From positions 31,481-95,480 of the forward strand of contig NZ_LQIW01000010.1 of the NCBI RefSeq assembly GCF_001500025.1: a stretch of DNA of 64,000 bases, given 5' to 3'. Positions 16,020-25,126 of the stretch are shown piece after piece (within the stretch, counting starts at the first letter, position 1; the number at the start of each line of letters is the position of its first letter). Source of the stretch: Mycobacterium sp. IS-1590. Lineage in GTDB: Bacteria > Actinomycetota > Actinomycetes > Mycobacteriales > Mycobacteriaceae. The notes beneath the pieces were generated by a model. That model ran no database searches. It saw only the letters and a list, made by a program, of their open reading frames with translations, and was not told the DNA's origin. A program made the translations under genes and the position numbers.

Positions 16020-18222
16020 CACGATCGAGCTGTCCATCGACGGTATGACGTGTGCTTCGTGCGCGAACCGAATCGAGCGCAAGCTCAACAAGATCGACGG
16101 CGTGACGGCCACCGTCAACTTCGCCACCGAGAAGGCGCGCGTCGAATACAGCGCAGGCGTGACGCCGCAGGCACTGGTGGCCACCGTCGAGGACGCCGGC
16201 TATCAAGCCCACCTGCCCACCGATCAGGCGACAGTCGCCGAAGAGGATCCGACCGCCACACTGCGGCACCGGCTCCTGGTCTCCCTCGCCTTGAGCGTTC
16301 CGGTGATCGCGATGGCGATGATCCCCGCCCTGCAGTTCACGAATTGGCAGTGGCTCTCGCTGACGCTGACGGCGCCGGTGGTGGTGTGGGGGGCGTGGCC
16401 GTTCCACCGTGCGGCGTGGGCGAACCTGCGCCACGGCAGCGCCACCATGGACACGCTGATTTCGATGGGCACGCTCGCAGCGCTGGGATGGTCGGTCTAC
16501 GCGTTGTTCTGGGGCACCGCGGGAACTCCGGGGATGACGCACGGCTTCGAGCTGACGCTGTCGCGCACCGACGGTGCGGGCAGCGTGTACTTCGAGGTCG
16601 CTGCGGGGGTCACGACGTTCATCCTGGCCGGGCGATATTTCGAAGCTCGCTCCAAGCGGCGTGCCGGTGCGGCCCTGCGCGCACTTCTGGAACTGGGCGC
16701 CAAAGACGTCGTGGTCCGCAGAGATACCGGCGAACAACAGATCCCGATCGACCAGCTCGCCGTCGGCGACGAGTTCGTGGTGCGTCCCGGCGAGAAGATC
16801 GCCGCCGACGGAGTGGTGGTCGAGGGCGCCTCAGCGGTGGATGCCTCGATGCTGACCGGCGAATCGGTTCCGGTGGACGTCGGTCCCGGCGACGAGGTCG
16901 TGGGTGCGACTGTCAACGTCGACGGCCGACTCGTGGTGCGGGCCACGCGGATCGGCGCCGACACGCAGCTTGCCCAGATGGCCCGGATGGTCGAGGCCGC
17001 CCAGAGCGGCAAGGCGGACGCACAGCGACTTGCCGACAGGATCTCGGGTGTGTTCGTGCCGATTGTGATCGCCCTATCGGTTGCGACTCTGGGGTTCTGG
17101 TTGGGCACCGGCGGATCCGTCGCGACCGCTTTCACCGCCGCGGTGGCGGTGCTGATCATCGCGTGCCCGTGCGCGCTGGGGCTGGCGACGCCGACCGCGC
17201 TGATGGTCGGCACCGGACGCGGCGCGCAGCTGGGCATCTTGATCAAGGGGCCGGAGGTGTTGGAGTCGACCCGGCGGATCGACACCATCGTGTTGGACAA
17301 GACGGGGACCATCACCACCGGCAGGATGACGTTGATCGATGTCGTCCCCGCCGACGGCGAACGGCCCGACGACGTGCTGCGGATGGCCGGCGCGGTCGAG
17401 GACGGTTCCGAGCACCCGATCGCCAGGGCGATCGTGACCGGTGCGCGGGAGAAGCTGGGTGAGCTGCCGAGGGTGGAGGAATTCACCAACCTGCGCGGCC
17501 TCGGGGTGCGCGGGCGGATCGATGGCCGCGACGTGACGGTCGGACGGCAACGGTTGCTGTCGTCGCACGAGCTGCCCGCCTCGTTGAAAACCACGGTGCG
17601 GCAGGAGGAGTCCCAGGGGCGCACCGCGGTCATCGTCGGGTGGGACGGCGTGGCGCGTGGTGTGTTGGTGGTGGCGGATGCGATCAAACCCACGTCACCG
17701 GAAGCGATCTCGCGACTTCGTGCGCTGGGCTTGAAACCGATCATGGTAACCGGCGACAACGAAGCGGCGGCGCGCACGATCGCCGCGCAGGTGGGTATCG
17801 AAGATGTCGTCGCCGAAGTACTGCCGCAGGACAAGGTGGATGCCGTCCAGCGCCTGCAGGCCGACGGCAAGGTGGTCGCGATGGTCGGCGACGGCGTCAA
17901 CGACGCGGCGGCGCTGGCCCAGGCCGACCTCGGACTCGCAATGGGCAGTGGCACCGACGTCGCGATCGAAGCGAGCGACCTGACCCTGGTGCGCGATGAC
18001 CTGAATGCGGTCCCCGACGCGATACGCCTGTCTCGTCGGACGCTGGCGACGATCAAGGGAAACCTGTTCTGGGCGTTCGCTTATAACGTCGCGGCGTTGC
18101 CGTTGGCGGCGGCCGGGTTGTTGAACCCGATGATCGCCGGTGCGGCGATGGCGTTCAGTTCGGTGTTCGTCGTCAGCAACAGCCTTCGGCTGCGCCGGTT
18201 CACCGCTGCCGCGTCGCGCTGA
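16009..18222 (+). CDS. copA: Cu(I)-exporting P1B-type ATPase
   Basis: 737 aa. Pumps Cu(I) out of the cytoplasm. N-terminal HMA domain with C15-x2-C18; TGES at 283-286; membrane metal site C386-P-C388; phosphorylation site D430 in DKTGT; SEHPIA nucleotide-domain motif; hinge [12 protein letters not shown] in [12 protein letters not shown] and MAFSS in the last helices are the marks of the Cu(I) subgroup (P1B-1). ATG 16009 is preceded by GGTGAGG; upstream in-frame starts lie deeper in the previous gene. It is the last gene of the operon and stops 1 bp before a convergent gene. Related to mycobacterial CtpA/CtpB/CtpV. Confidence 0.94.
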   Translation: MATDTIELSIDGMTCASCANRIERKLNKIDGVTATVNFATEKARVEYSAGVTPQALVATVEDAGYQAHLPTDQATVAEEDPTATLRHRLLVSLALSVPVIAMAMIPALQFTNWQWLSLTLTAPVVVWGAWPFHRAAWANLRHGSATMDTLISMGTLAALGWSVYALFWGTAGTPGMTHGFELTLSRTDGAGSVYFEVAAGVTTFILAGRYFEARSKRRAGAALRALLELGAKDVVVRRDTGEQQIPIDQLAVGDEFVVRPGEKIAADGVVVEGASAVDASMLTGESVPVDVGPGDEVVGATVNVDGRLVVRATRIGADTQLAQMARMVEAAQSGKADAQRLADRISGVFVPIVIALSVATLGFWLGTGGSVATAFTAAVAVLIIACPCALGLATPTALMVGTGRGAQLGILIKGPEVLESTRRIDTIVLDKTGTITTGRMTLIDVVPADGERPDDVLRMAGAVEDGSEHPIARAIVTGAREKLGELPRVEEFTNLRGLGVRGRIDGRDVTVGRQRLLSSHELPASLKTTVRQEESQGRTAVIVGWDGVARGVLVVADAIKPTSPEAISRLRALGLKPIMVTGDNEAAARTIAAQVGIEDVVAEVLPQDKVDAVQRLQADGKVVAMVGDGVNDAAALAQADLGLAMGSGTDVAIEASDLTLVRDDLNAVPDAIRLSRRTLATIKGNLFWAFAYNVAALPLAAAGLLNPMIAGAAMAFSSVFVVSNSLRLRRFTAAASR

Positions 18223-18223
18223 G

Positions 18224-18634
18224 CTACAGCGTGACGTTGATCGGGCCGAGCATGTCGCAGTTCGGTTCGAGCGCGTCCGCAAAGACCTTGCCGCAGCCGC
18301 GCCCGCTCGCGATGTACTGAGCGCCCGGCTGGTACGGCTCGAAGAACACCTGCGCAACCCCGGGTCCCCGCGCCTGGGTGCACTGCCCCTGAGAGTCGTG
18401 ACCGGCGCGGTGGACGCACGCGACGCTGTACGCCGGCTGGAACGGCGCACCGCAGGCGATGAACGAGACCGTCGCGGTCACCTTGCTCACGGCACCGGTA
18501 TTCACGACCTGCGGCGGCGACAGCGTGTATCCGCACGCCGGCTGCGGCGGCTGCGCGCTCGCCGTACCCGCACCCAGCAGACCGGACGATGCGACGAACA
18601 GTGTGACCAGCACGGCTTTTGCGACCCGGCTCAT
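18224..18634 (-). CDS. secreted Cys-rich small protein
   Basis: 136 aa with a Sec signal peptide (residues about 4-28, cleavage likely after AGTASA). The mature part has six or seven Cys (ACGY, IACG, VACV, QCTQ, GCGKV, NCDM), so disulfide bonds are likely. Function unknown, no domain recognised. The ATG at 18634 is supported by TACGAT 6 nt upstream; a longer start adds only six residues. Its stop is 1 bp from that of copA, in convergent orientation; there is no evidence it belongs to the copper system. Confidence 0.78.
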   Translation of the reverse strand: MSRVAKAVLVTLFVASSGLLGAGTASAQPPQPACGYTLSPPQVVNTGAVSKVTATVSFIACGAPFQPAYSVACVHRAGHDSQGQCTQARGPGVAQVFFEPYQPGAQYIASGRGCGKVFADALEPNCDMLGPINVTL

Positions 18635-18640
18635 GCCTGG

Positions 18641-18646
18641 ATCGTA
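18641..18646 (-). promoter_or_regulatory. -10 box (TACGAT) for the secreted Cys-rich protein
   Basis: Exactly 6 nt before the ATG at 18634; leaderless start. Confidence 0.5.
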
Positions 18647-18766
18647 GATCACCCCACCGGCGGCCGTTTCGAATTGCGGGCGGTCGTCTCACGGGGCTTC
18701 GCTGTCTTTGGGTGGTTTTCTGGGCCGGCGGGACAGAGCCGAACGATTGTTCGCCCGGCCGGCAGG

Positions 18767-19882
18767 TCAGTCCGCGCGTCGCACACGGAACAACTTCACG
18801 TCGGACTTGATCCCCTTCAGATGCCGGGAGCCCGCGAACGAGAACGAGAACCGCTCGTCGTCCCCGATCGCCTCGTGCGTCGATCCCGAGACCAGGACGG
18901 AGCCGGGCCGAGCGGCGCCGGTGACACGGCTCGCGAGGTTTACCGCCCCTCCGAACCAGTCGCCGGTCCGGCTCACGGCCATCCCCGTCGCGAGGCCGAC
19001 GCGGAGCCGTGGAAAGTCGTCGTCGTCGTTGGTCTTCTCGACGAGGGTCAGCGCCGCTTCCAGCAGCGGCACCGGCTCCTGGCTGACGAGCATCACCTCA
19101 TCCCCGATCGTCTTGACGAACCGCACGGGCGGGACGGACACCTCGTGCGCGAGATCGAAGAGTCGGTGCGCGAGCCGCTCCAGATCCTCGGGCGGCACCG
19201 CCTCACCGAGCCGGGTGAAGCCGACGAGATCGGCGAACGCGATCGTCACGAGTCGCGCGCCCGGCAGCCGTTGCCCCTTCGCGCGTTCGGAGGCGGTGAT
19301 CGCCTCGGTCTCCATCAGATGCCGCAGCTGCAGCCGCAGCATGTCCTGAATCATGGGGCCGAGCAGCGGGTTTGCGGTGCGCACCAACGCCTCGGCGTTC
19401 TTGGCGATGACGAGCTCCGAAGCGCCCGGGTTGAGCACCGAAGCGAGCCCGGCGTAGCGCATCACCTCGGCGGCCTTCGACAGCCCCTCGGCGAGCACCC
19501 GCGTGATCTGAATGATCTGATCCGGCAGGATCCCGATCTCGATGAACCGCTGCGCATAAGCTGCGGCTTCGGCGTCCGCGCGCAGGTGGACCTTGGCATC
19601 GGGATCGTCGACGGTGGGCAACCCCATCGCGCGCTGAATACGCTGCAGAAGTTCGAGGTCGATGCCTGTCTTCTCGCTGGTCTCCCGGGCGGAGACGTAG
19701 ACGCCATCGTCGCCGAGTTCCTGACGCGCGGCGAGCAGCATCGGCAGGTACGCGTTGCGGATCACCTCGACGTCGATGTCTCTGCTCACCAACCACGAAA
19801 CCAGTTCGGCGCGTTCGGCGCGTTCCGCACCTTCGAGCCCGTCGAGCAGACCGGACCCTTCGACGTCGAAGTCATCGGCCAC
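18767..19882 (-). CDS. class III adenylyl cyclase with autoinhibitory N-domain (Rv1264-like)
   Basis: 371 aa. Makes cAMP from ATP. The N-terminal half (about 1-200) is the alpha-helical regulatory domain which in Rv1264 inhibits the enzyme at neutral pH; the C-terminal half is the catalytic domain. Catalytic residues are all present: metal-binding D218 (FADLVGFT) and D261, adenine-specifying K257 (KTIGDEVM) and D308 (GDWFGG), N315 and transition-state R319 (NLASRV). Positions are offset by 4 from those known in Rv1264. It lacks that protein's C-terminal tail of about 20 residues. GTG start at 19882 is backed by TAGGTT 6 nt upstream. pH sensing is inferred by similarity. Confidence 0.93.
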   Translation of the reverse strand: MADDFDVEGSGLLDGLEGAERAERAELVSWLVSRDIDVEVIRNAYLPMLLAARQELGDDGVYVSARETSEKTGIDLELLQRIQRAMGLPTVDDPDAKVHLRADAEAAAYAQRFIEIGILPDQIIQITRVLAEGLSKAAEVMRYAGLASVLNPGASELVIAKNAEALVRTANPLLGPMIQDMLRLQLRHLMETEAITASERAKGQRLPGARLVTIAFADLVGFTRLGEAVPPEDLERLAHRLFDLAHEVSVPPVRFVKTIGDEVMLVSQEPVPLLEAALTLVEKTNDDDDFPRLRVGLATGMAVSRTGDWFGGAVNLASRVTGAARPGSVLVSGSTHEAIGDDERFSFSFAGSRHLKGIKSDVKLFRVRRAD

Positions 19883-19888
19883 CGGCCC

Positions 19889-19894
19889 AACCTA
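19889..19894 (-). promoter_or_regulatory. -10 box (TAGGTT) for the adenylyl cyclase
   Basis: Six nt before the GTG at 19882; leaderless. The divergent glycosylase promoter lies within the same 34-bp gap. Confidence 0.5.
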
Positions 19895-19904
19895 TACCCC
19901 GTGC

Positions 19905-19910
19905 GATAGT
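19905..19910 (+). promoter_or_regulatory. -10-like box (GATAGT) for the DNA glycosylase
   Basis: GATAGT sits 6 nt before the ATG at 19917. It lacks the first T of TANNNT but keeps the key A and final T. Confidence 0.35.
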
Positions 19911-19916
19911 CGAAAC

Positions 19917-20420
19917 ATGGGTTCTGAGGTGCTGTACGGGTTCGCGCCGATTCTCGGCGCACGACCCCACACGTTGATCCTCGGCAACATGCCCAGCGTC
20001 ATGTCACTCGAAGCGCACCAGTACTACGGCAACCCTCGCAATGCCTTCTGGCGCATCGCAGCCGACATCTTCGGATTCGGGGCAGACGCGCCGTACGAGC
20101 AGCGTTGCGCCGCACTCACCGACCATGGATTCGCAGTCTGGGATGTGCTGCGATCGTGCCGGCGCGAGGGCAGCCTGGATTCCGCGGTGAAGCCGGAAAG
20201 CATGGTGGCGAACGACTTTCAGCGGTTCTTCGACGAGCATCCCACCATTGCGTTGGTGTTGTTCAACGGTGCCGCGGCGGAGAAGAACTACATACGACTC
20301 GGCTCCGTCGCAAAAGATTTGCGCTATCGACGCCTGCCGTCGACCAGCCCGGCGCAGACCATGCCGTTCGTCGAGAAGCTCGCGATCTGGCGCACGGCCC
20401 TGTCCGAGGCGATGGTCTAG
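19917..20420 (+). CDS. DNA-deoxyinosine glycosylase (UDG superfamily, family 6 type)
   Basis: 167 aa. Expected to remove hypoxanthine (deaminated adenine) from DNA. Diagnostic segments are ILGNMPSVMSLEAHQYYGNP with RNAFWRI following, and the C-terminal LPSTSPA in place of the HPSP-type motif of other uracil glycosylases. No Cys cluster, unlike family 4/5 enzymes. ATG 19917 gives the proper domain start; upstream in-frame sequence is low-complexity. Divergent from the cyclase; its TAG shares the tetranucleotide CTAG with the stop of the convergent amidase. Confidence 0.88.
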   Translation: MGSEVLYGFAPILGARPHTLILGNMPSVMSLEAHQYYGNPRNAFWRIAADIFGFGADAPYEQRCAALTDHGFAVWDVLRSCRREGSLDSAVKPESMVANDFQRFFDEHPTIALVLFNGAAAEKNYIRLGSVAKDLRYRRLPSTSPAQTMPFVEKLAIWRTALSEAMV

Positions 20421-21796
20421 GACGCCGGCGGACGGCGGTGCGCCCATGGGCGCGCACGCTCGATCTGCCCGGCAAGCGAGAGCAGCGTCGCCTCATCGAA
20501 AGGCTTGCCCACCAACTGCACGGACGTCGGAACGCCGTTGCCGTCGAAGCCCCACGGCACGACCGCCGCCGGCTGACCCGTCACGTTGAACAAGGCCTGG
20601 AACGGCACCCGCGAGGCGACCGACAGTAGCGTCGGCAGCATGCCCCGGCGCTGATACGCCCCGATGCGCGACGGCCCCCGCGCCGTTCCCGGGGTGACCA
20701 GCACGTCGACGTCGTCGAAGATGGACTGAACCCTTTCGGCGGTACGGGCTTCCGCGTCACGGATGGTTGCCATTCGCCGATCGGAGATCATTCCGCCGAT
20801 CCGCGCGAAGCTGCGCGTCCTGGCGTCCAACCGCTCCGGATGCGGCAGTGTCCGGACATCGTCGTAGCAACCCCGGAAATACCGCGGCAGTGCCTGATCG
20901 AACATCACCGATGCCGGGTAATCCGGATCGCGGTCAACCACCTCGTGACCGAGTTCCCGCAGCAGCTCACCCGACTCGGTCATTGCCGCTCGCTGCACAC
21001 ATCCCACGTAACTCACCAGCAGCGGAGGTAACCTGTCGCTCAACGCGATTCGGAGACGTCGAGGCTCCGTGGCGGCGGCCGCGACGAAGCTGGACTCCCC
21101 CGTCGTCGCCGCTAAGAACAATGCCGCGTCCTCGACCGTCCTGGTGATCGGACCGTTAACGCTCAGGCCGTTCCACGCGTCGTCATGCGGAGCGATCGGC
21201 ACCCTGCCTCGCTGTGGTTTGAGGCCGAACAGCCCGCACCACGTCGCCGGAATGCGAATGGAACCCATCCCGTCGGAACCGAGCGCGATCGGCGCCAGAC
21301 CCGCGGCCACCGCCGCTGCGCTTCCACCGCTGCTTCCGCCGGGGGCGAAGTCGACGTTCCACGGATTGCGGGTCGCGCCGAATGTCACCGTCTCGGTGAA
21401 CGGCCACAGCATCATTTCCGGCACCGTGGTCTTGCCGATGATCACCGCGCCCGCGTCGCGAAGCCGTCGGACCACCTCGGCGTCGCGGGTCCTGGCGGGA
21501 CCGTGTGCCGCGCTGCCGTACGTCGTCGTCTCGCCCTCGACGTCGACGTCGTCCTTGATCGCGATCGGCACGCCCAACAGCGGTGACCGCTCCCCCGCGT
21601 TCAGCCGCTCCTGCGCGAGCTCGGCTTCGCGTCTCGCGCTGTCGTGTAGCACCGCACGATAGGACCGAAGCGTCGCGTCGAGACGCGCGATGCGCTCGAG
21701 ATAGTGACCCAGCAGTTCCGGAGCGGTGATGACCCCGGACGCGAGCAACCGTGCCTGCTGCGCGGCGCCCGCGAAGACAAGCTCGCTGGTGTCCAC
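20417..21796 (-). CDS. amiB2: amidase (amidase-signature family, AmiB2/Rv1263-like)
   Basis: 459 aa. Hydrolyses carboxylic amides. The Ser-cisSer-Lys triad is visible: Lys in GVPIAIKDDVDVEGE, the cis-Ser in the Gly/Ser-rich loop PGGSSGGSAAA, and the nucleophile region GSDGMGSIRIPAT. Length matches Rv1263 (462 aa). The GTG at 21796 follows TACGCT by 6 nt. Substrate unknown; not part of a GatCAB operon. Confidence 0.9.
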   Translation of the reverse strand: MDTSELVFAGAAQQARLLASGVITAPELLGHYLERIARLDATLRSYRAVLHDSARREAELAQERLNAGERSPLLGVPIAIKDDVDVEGETTTYGSAAHGPARTRDAEVVRRLRDAGAVIIGKTTVPEMMLWPFTETVTFGATRNPWNVDFAPGGSSGGSAAAVAAGLAPIALGSDGMGSIRIPATWCGLFGLKPQRGRVPIAPHDDAWNGLSVNGPITRTVEDAALFLAATTGESSFVAAAATEPRRLRIALSDRLPPLLVSYVGCVQRAAMTESGELLRELGHEVVDRDPDYPASVMFDQALPRYFRGCYDDVRTLPHPERLDARTRSFARIGGMISDRRMATIRDAEARTAERVQSIFDDVDVLVTPGTARGPSRIGAYQRRGMLPTLLSVASRVPFQALFNVTGQPAAVVPWGFDGNGVPTSVQLVGKPFDEATLLSLAGQIERARPWAHRRPPAS

Positions 21797-21802
21797 GGCG
21801 GC

Positions 21803-21808
21803 AGCGTA
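21803..21808 (-). promoter_or_regulatory. -10 box (TACGCT) for amiB2
   Basis: Six nt before the GTG at 21796; leaderless. Confidence 0.5.
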
Positions 21809-21869
21809 GCCGCGAGGCGCGCGATCCGATCGGCGAACAGTGGGATCCAGACGCGCAACGGAGAACCGT

Positions 21870-21875
21870 TACGGT
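21870..21875 (+). promoter_or_regulatory. -10 box (TACGGT) for the HIT gene
   Basis: Seven nt before the ATG at 21883; leaderless and in favour of that start over upstream in-frame codons. Confidence 0.5.
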
Positions 21876-21882
21876 GGCGAAC

Positions 21883-22320
21883 ATGTCCTGTGTGTTCTGC
21901 GCCATCGTCGCCGGCGAGGCCCCGGCCATCCGCATCCACGAAGACGACGACGTTCTCGCCGTCCTCGACATCCGCCCGTTCAGCCGCGGCCACACCCTGG
22001 TGATCCCGAAACGGCACACGGTGGACCTGACCGACACGCCGCCGGAGACCGTCGCCACCCTGGCACGGGTGGGTCAGCGGATCGCGCGCGCCGCACGCCG
22101 GTCCGGACTGCACGCCGACGGTAACAACGTGGTGATCAACGACGGCAAGGCCGCGTTTCAGACGGTGTTCCACATCCACCTGCACGTGCTGCCCCGGCAG
22201 GAGGGCGACAAGCTCTCGTTCGCCAAGAACATGCTTCTTCGCCGCGATCCGGACCGGGAGGAGTCGGGACGGCTGCTGCGCGAGGCCCTGGCGGAACTCG
22301 ACTCGGCTGCGCAAGACTGA
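21883..22320 (+). CDS. HIT-family nucleotide hydrolase (Rv1262c-like)
   Basis: 145 aa (Rv1262c has 144). Histidine-triad protein with FHIHLHVLP as catalytic motif and CVFC near the N-terminus with H-containing GHTLVIPKRH, typical of zinc-binding Hint-type enzymes that hydrolyse nucleoside phosphoramidates or related nucleotides. It is 5 bp upstream of the F420-dependent enzyme gene, so co-transcribed. Confidence 0.92.
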   Translation: MSCVFCAIVAGEAPAIRIHEDDDVLAVLDIRPFSRGHTLVIPKRHTVDLTDTPPETVATLARVGQRIARAARRSGLHADGNNVVINDGKAAFQTVFHIHLHVLPRQEGDKLSFAKNMLLRRDPDREESGRLLREALAELDSAAQD

Positions 22321-22325
22321 GCCCC

Positions 22326-22781
22326 ATGAGCATGCCCTGGTACGAGAAATACATCGGTTACCCGATGCTGTTGCTGCACGACAAGCTCTACAAGGGCACC
22401 AACGGCCGCATCGGCCACATCATCCCCGGCGCGCCACCGATGCTGATCCTGCACACGGTCGGCGCGAAAACCGGTCTGCAGCGGTCCAATTCGCTCGCGT
22501 ACGCCCGTGACGGGGACGATTACCTGGTGGTCGCGTCCAAAGGCGGCGAGCCGAAAGCACCCGGTTGGTATCACAACCTCAAGGCCGATCCCAACGTCGA
22601 GATCAACGTCGGGCCCAAGCGCATCAAGGTCGCGGCGACCCCCGTCACCCAGGACGATCCCGATTTCCCGAGACTGTGGCGGATCGTCAACGACATGCGC
22701 AATAACAAAGATCGCTACATCGGCTACCAGAAGCGGACGTCACGCCCGATCCCGGTGGTCAAGCTGACGCCGTCCTCCTAG
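22326..22781 (+). CDS. F420H2-dependent Ddn-like nitroreductase/quinone reductase (Rv1261c-like)
   Basis: 151 aa, split beta-barrel family of Ddn (Rv3547). These use reduced deazaflavin F420 to reduce quinones, nitroimidazoles or other substrates. The motif HTVGAKTGLQRSNSLAY and GWYHNLKADPNVEINVGP are characteristic of the cofactor-phosphate and substrate region; the N-terminal YEKYIGYPMLLLHDKLYKGT amphipathic helix suggests membrane association. The natural substrate is unknown. Its TAG shares CTAG with the stop of the convergent LLM gene. Confidence 0.9.
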   Translation: MSMPWYEKYIGYPMLLLHDKLYKGTNGRIGHIIPGAPPMLILHTVGAKTGLQRSNSLAYARDGDDYLVVASKGGEPKAPGWYHNLKADPNVEINVGPKRIKVAATPVTQDDPDFPRLWRIVNDMRNNKDRYIGYQKRTSRPIPVVKLTPSS

Positions 22782-23815
22782 AAGAGTTCCTTGGCCAGCA
22801 GTTCCAGCGTCTTGTCGCGGGCCGGCGCGGTCGCCGGATCGGTGCCGCGGCGGGCCGAGGCCACCGGGTTGATCATGACCTCGTCGACGCCGAACCGGTC
22901 GGCCAGCGTGCGCACCTGTTCGGCCGCCTCGGTCGGATCGCCGACGACGGCGCGCCCGAAGGCGGCTTCGGCGATGCGCTGAGCCTGCGGCGCGAGCTCC
23001 TGCTGTTGGGCGTCCTCGACCAGATCCAGCGGCCCCAACGGCTGACCGGTGCGCAGCCGCGCCATCATCTGCAGGTTGGGCAACGCCAAAGCCTCTGCCT
23101 CATCGCGTGTTTCGGCGACGACCGCGTTGACGGTGAGGAAGGTGACGGGTTCGGGCGCCAGTTCGCTGGGCCGGAATTCCGAGCGATACACCTCAAGGGC
23201 TTCCGCGGTGCCCTGGCCGGAGAAGTGGTGGGCGAACACGTATGGCAGGCCCTTCGCGGCGGCCAGGTGCGCCGAGTACATCGACGACCCCAGCAACCAC
23301 AGCTTCGGTTCGGTCACCGCGGCGGGTGTGGCCTTCAGGACGTAACGCTGGTTCGGGATCGGTACGCGCGCACCGCGCGCGCTCATCAGCGCGACGACGT
23401 CGTCGAGATAATCCGGGAAGGCCTCGATGTCACGGTCGTCGCGACCGGCCGCACCGCGCAGCGCCATCGACGTCACCGGGTCCGAGCCCGGCGCGCGGCC
23501 GATACCGAGGTCGATGCGTCCCGGATGGACCGCCTCCAACAGTGCGAACTGCTCGGCGACGGCCAGGGGCGCGTGATTGGGCAGCATCACGCCACCGGAT
23601 CCCACCCGCAGGTGTTCGGTGTGCGCCGCCAGGTGCGCGATCAGCACGGGCGGGCTGGTCGCCGCCACCGAGGGCATGTTGTGGTGCTCGGCGACCCACA
23701 GACGCGTGTAGCCGAGGCGGTCGGCGGTCTGCGCGAGCCGCGTCGACGCCGCCAGCGCGTCGGAGGTCGACTGGTCGGTGCGCACCGGTACGAGATCGAG
23801 GACTGAGAGACGCAT
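22778..23815 (-). CDS. LLM-class flavin-dependent monooxygenase (luciferase-like)
   Basis: 345 aa, bacterial-luciferase-like TIM barrel (MsnO8-type): N-terminus LSVLDLVPVRTDQS, then LWVAEHHNMPSVA and LEAVHPGRIDLGIGRAPGSD. Uses FMNH2 or F420H2; substrate unknown. It lies directly downstream of the FAD monooxygenase. A GTG at 23824 would overlap that gene's TGA as GTGA and add three residues; ATG 23815 fits the family N-terminus. Probably in the operon controlled by the divergent TetR gene. Confidence 0.88.
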   Translation of the reverse strand: MRLSVLDLVPVRTDQSTSDALAASTRLAQTADRLGYTRLWVAEHHNMPSVAATSPPVLIAHLAAHTEHLRVGSGGVMLPNHAPLAVAEQFALLEAVHPGRIDLGIGRAPGSDPVTSMALRGAAGRDDRDIEAFPDYLDDVVALMSARGARVPIPNQRYVLKATPAAVTEPKLWLLGSSMYSAHLAAAKGLPYVFAHHFSGQGTAEALEVYRSEFRPSELAPEPVTFLTVNAVVAETRDEAEALALPNLQMMARLRTGQPLGPLDLVEDAQQQELAPQAQRIAEAAFGRAVVGDPTEAAEQVRTLADRFGVDEVMINPVASARRGTDPATAPARDKTLELLAKELF

Positions 23816-23820
23816 GGCCG

Positions 23821-25071
23821 TCACAACGCATTCGACCGCGTTGACGTTCCCCGTACCGCGTCCACCAGCGCTTCCGGGTCGGGCTGCTGCGCCAGGAGGC
23901 GCTGAATGGGACGCAGAGCGCGTTCGACGCTCATCACGCGCATCGCGAGTTCACGGGCGACGGCGAGCGTCCGGCTGCGGCGGAACATCACCTTCGCGAG
24001 CTGGCGCGAGTTGTCCTGGGCTGCCTCGACGCGAGGCCGCTGTGCGCGTTCGTAGGCGCGCAGGAGCTCACCGAGGGCAAGCCGGGGCGCGTGGCGGAGC
24101 ACCCGGCTGAGCACCCAGGCCGACTCGATGGCCATACCCGCTCCCACCCCGGCGGTCGGCAGGAACCCGGCCGCCGCGTCACCGAGCAGGACGGTGTGCC
24201 CGGTGGTCCAGCGCGGCGCTCGGCAGTCGGTCAACGACCAGTAGTACGGATCGGGGTCGGTGGCCACGGCCGCCATCGCTCGATTCAGGCGGGGGTTGAC
24301 GGTCTTCAGGTCACGGCGCATCGACGTGACGAAGGGCGCAGGACCCGTCGCGGTGTCCTCCCGCGGACCGCCGAGGAACACCCCGAGCGCATCGGCCACC
24401 GGATACATCGCGACCATGCCGCCGGCCCCCCACAGCTCCTCACCGAGATCGGAATCACCCACGTCGGGCGCCCAGACCACCCAGCCGCCCCAACCGGTGT
24501 CCACCCACTCCACCGGTTGATTTTCGAGCACGAAATCGCGTGTCTTCGAGTGCATTCCGTCGGCGATCACGACGAGATCGAAATGCAGGCGGTGATCGGT
24601 GCGGCGGCTGTTCACGCGGACGTCGACGCCGGACGACGTCTCCGCCAGGTTGGCGACGACCGAGTCGTAGCTCACCGGGCAGCCGGCGCCGGCCAGCACG
24701 TCGATCAGTGGCCCGCGGGCAATGCCGCGGTAGTCGCCGTAGCGCGCCATCAGGTCGACCGTCGAGTCGGTCCGCAACATGCGGCCGGTGTGGCCGTGCA
24801 CGGCGTAGCGCTCGAGCGGCACGCTCACCGTGCGGTACGCGTCACGCACCGCCAGATCGTCGATCGCGGCGTCGACCATGGGCATCAACGCGAGCATGTA
24901 GCCCTGTGCGGGGGCGCTTTCGGCACGCTCGATCAGGACCGGGTGCCGACCGTCGCCGCGCAGCAGCTGCGCAGCCGTGACCCCGGCGATGCCGGCGCCG
25001 ACAATCAGAATTCGCAGTTCGTCCACGGCCGCCTGCTCGTATTGCTTCTCAAGGCTGGTCGGACTCAACAT
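23821..25071 (-). CDS. FAD-dependent monooxygenase (Rv1260-like)
   Basis: 416 aa, class A flavoprotein monooxygenase/hydroxylase type. FAD motifs: GxGxxG in ILIVGAGIAGVTAAQLL (about residues 22-38), DG motif in DLVVIADGMHSKTR, and GD motif VLLGDAAAGFLPTAGVGAGMA. Substrate unknown. ATG 25071 follows TAGCCT and a GGAG. The TGTGGAC...GTCCACA palindrome upstream and the divergent TetR gene suggest local repression relieved by a small molecule. M. tuberculosis has the FAD gene (Rv1260) but not this TetR/LLM setting next to it. Confidence 0.88.
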   Translation of the reverse strand: MLSPTSLEKQYEQAAVDELRILIVGAGIAGVTAAQLLRGDGRHPVLIERAESAPAQGYMLALMPMVDAAIDDLAVRDAYRTVSVPLERYAVHGHTGRMLRTDSTVDLMARYGDYRGIARGPLIDVLAGAGCPVSYDSVVANLAETSSGVDVRVNSRRTDHRLHFDLVVIADGMHSKTRDFVLENQPVEWVDTGWGGWVVWAPDVGDSDLGEELWGAGGMVAMYPVADALGVFLGGPREDTATGPAPFVTSMRRDLKTVNPRLNRAMAAVATDPDPYYWSLTDCRAPRWTTGHTVLLGDAAAGFLPTAGVGAGMAIESAWVLSRVLRHAPRLALGELLRAYERAQRPRVEAAQDNSRQLAKVMFRRSRTLAVARELAMRVMSVERALRPIQRLLAQQPDPEALVDAVRGTSTRSNAL

Positions 25072-25078
25072 GTTCTCC

Positions 25079-25084
25079 AGGCTA
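25079..25084 (-). promoter_or_regulatory. -10 box (TAGCCT) for the FAD monooxygenase operon
   Basis: Seven nt before the ATG at 25071; the TetR-type palindrome starts 6 bp further upstream, so a bound repressor would cover the -35 region. Confidence 0.45.
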
Positions 25085-25090
25085 CCATTG

Positions 25091-25110
25091 TGTGGACTAG
25101 CTGGTCCACA
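25091..25110. promoter_or_regulatory. TetR-type palindromic operator
   Basis: TGTGGACTAG-CTGGTCCACA: 10-bp half-sites with one mismatch (7 outer bases perfect). It lies between the two divergent -10 boxes (25079-25084 and 25116-25121), placed to repress both genes. Confidence 0.75.
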
Positions 25111-25115
25111 GGGGT

Positions 25116-25121
25116 TATTCT
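25116..25121 (+). promoter_or_regulatory. -10 box (TATTCT) for the TetR gene
   Basis: Five nt before the GTG at 25127; supports the GTG as a leaderless start. Confidence 0.45.
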
Positions 25122-25126
25122 GAACT

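Noticed and set aside
16497..18056. 519-codon frame opposite copA
   Set aside because: Ser/Thr/Arg-rich shadow translation without domains; copA has all P-type ATPase motifs.
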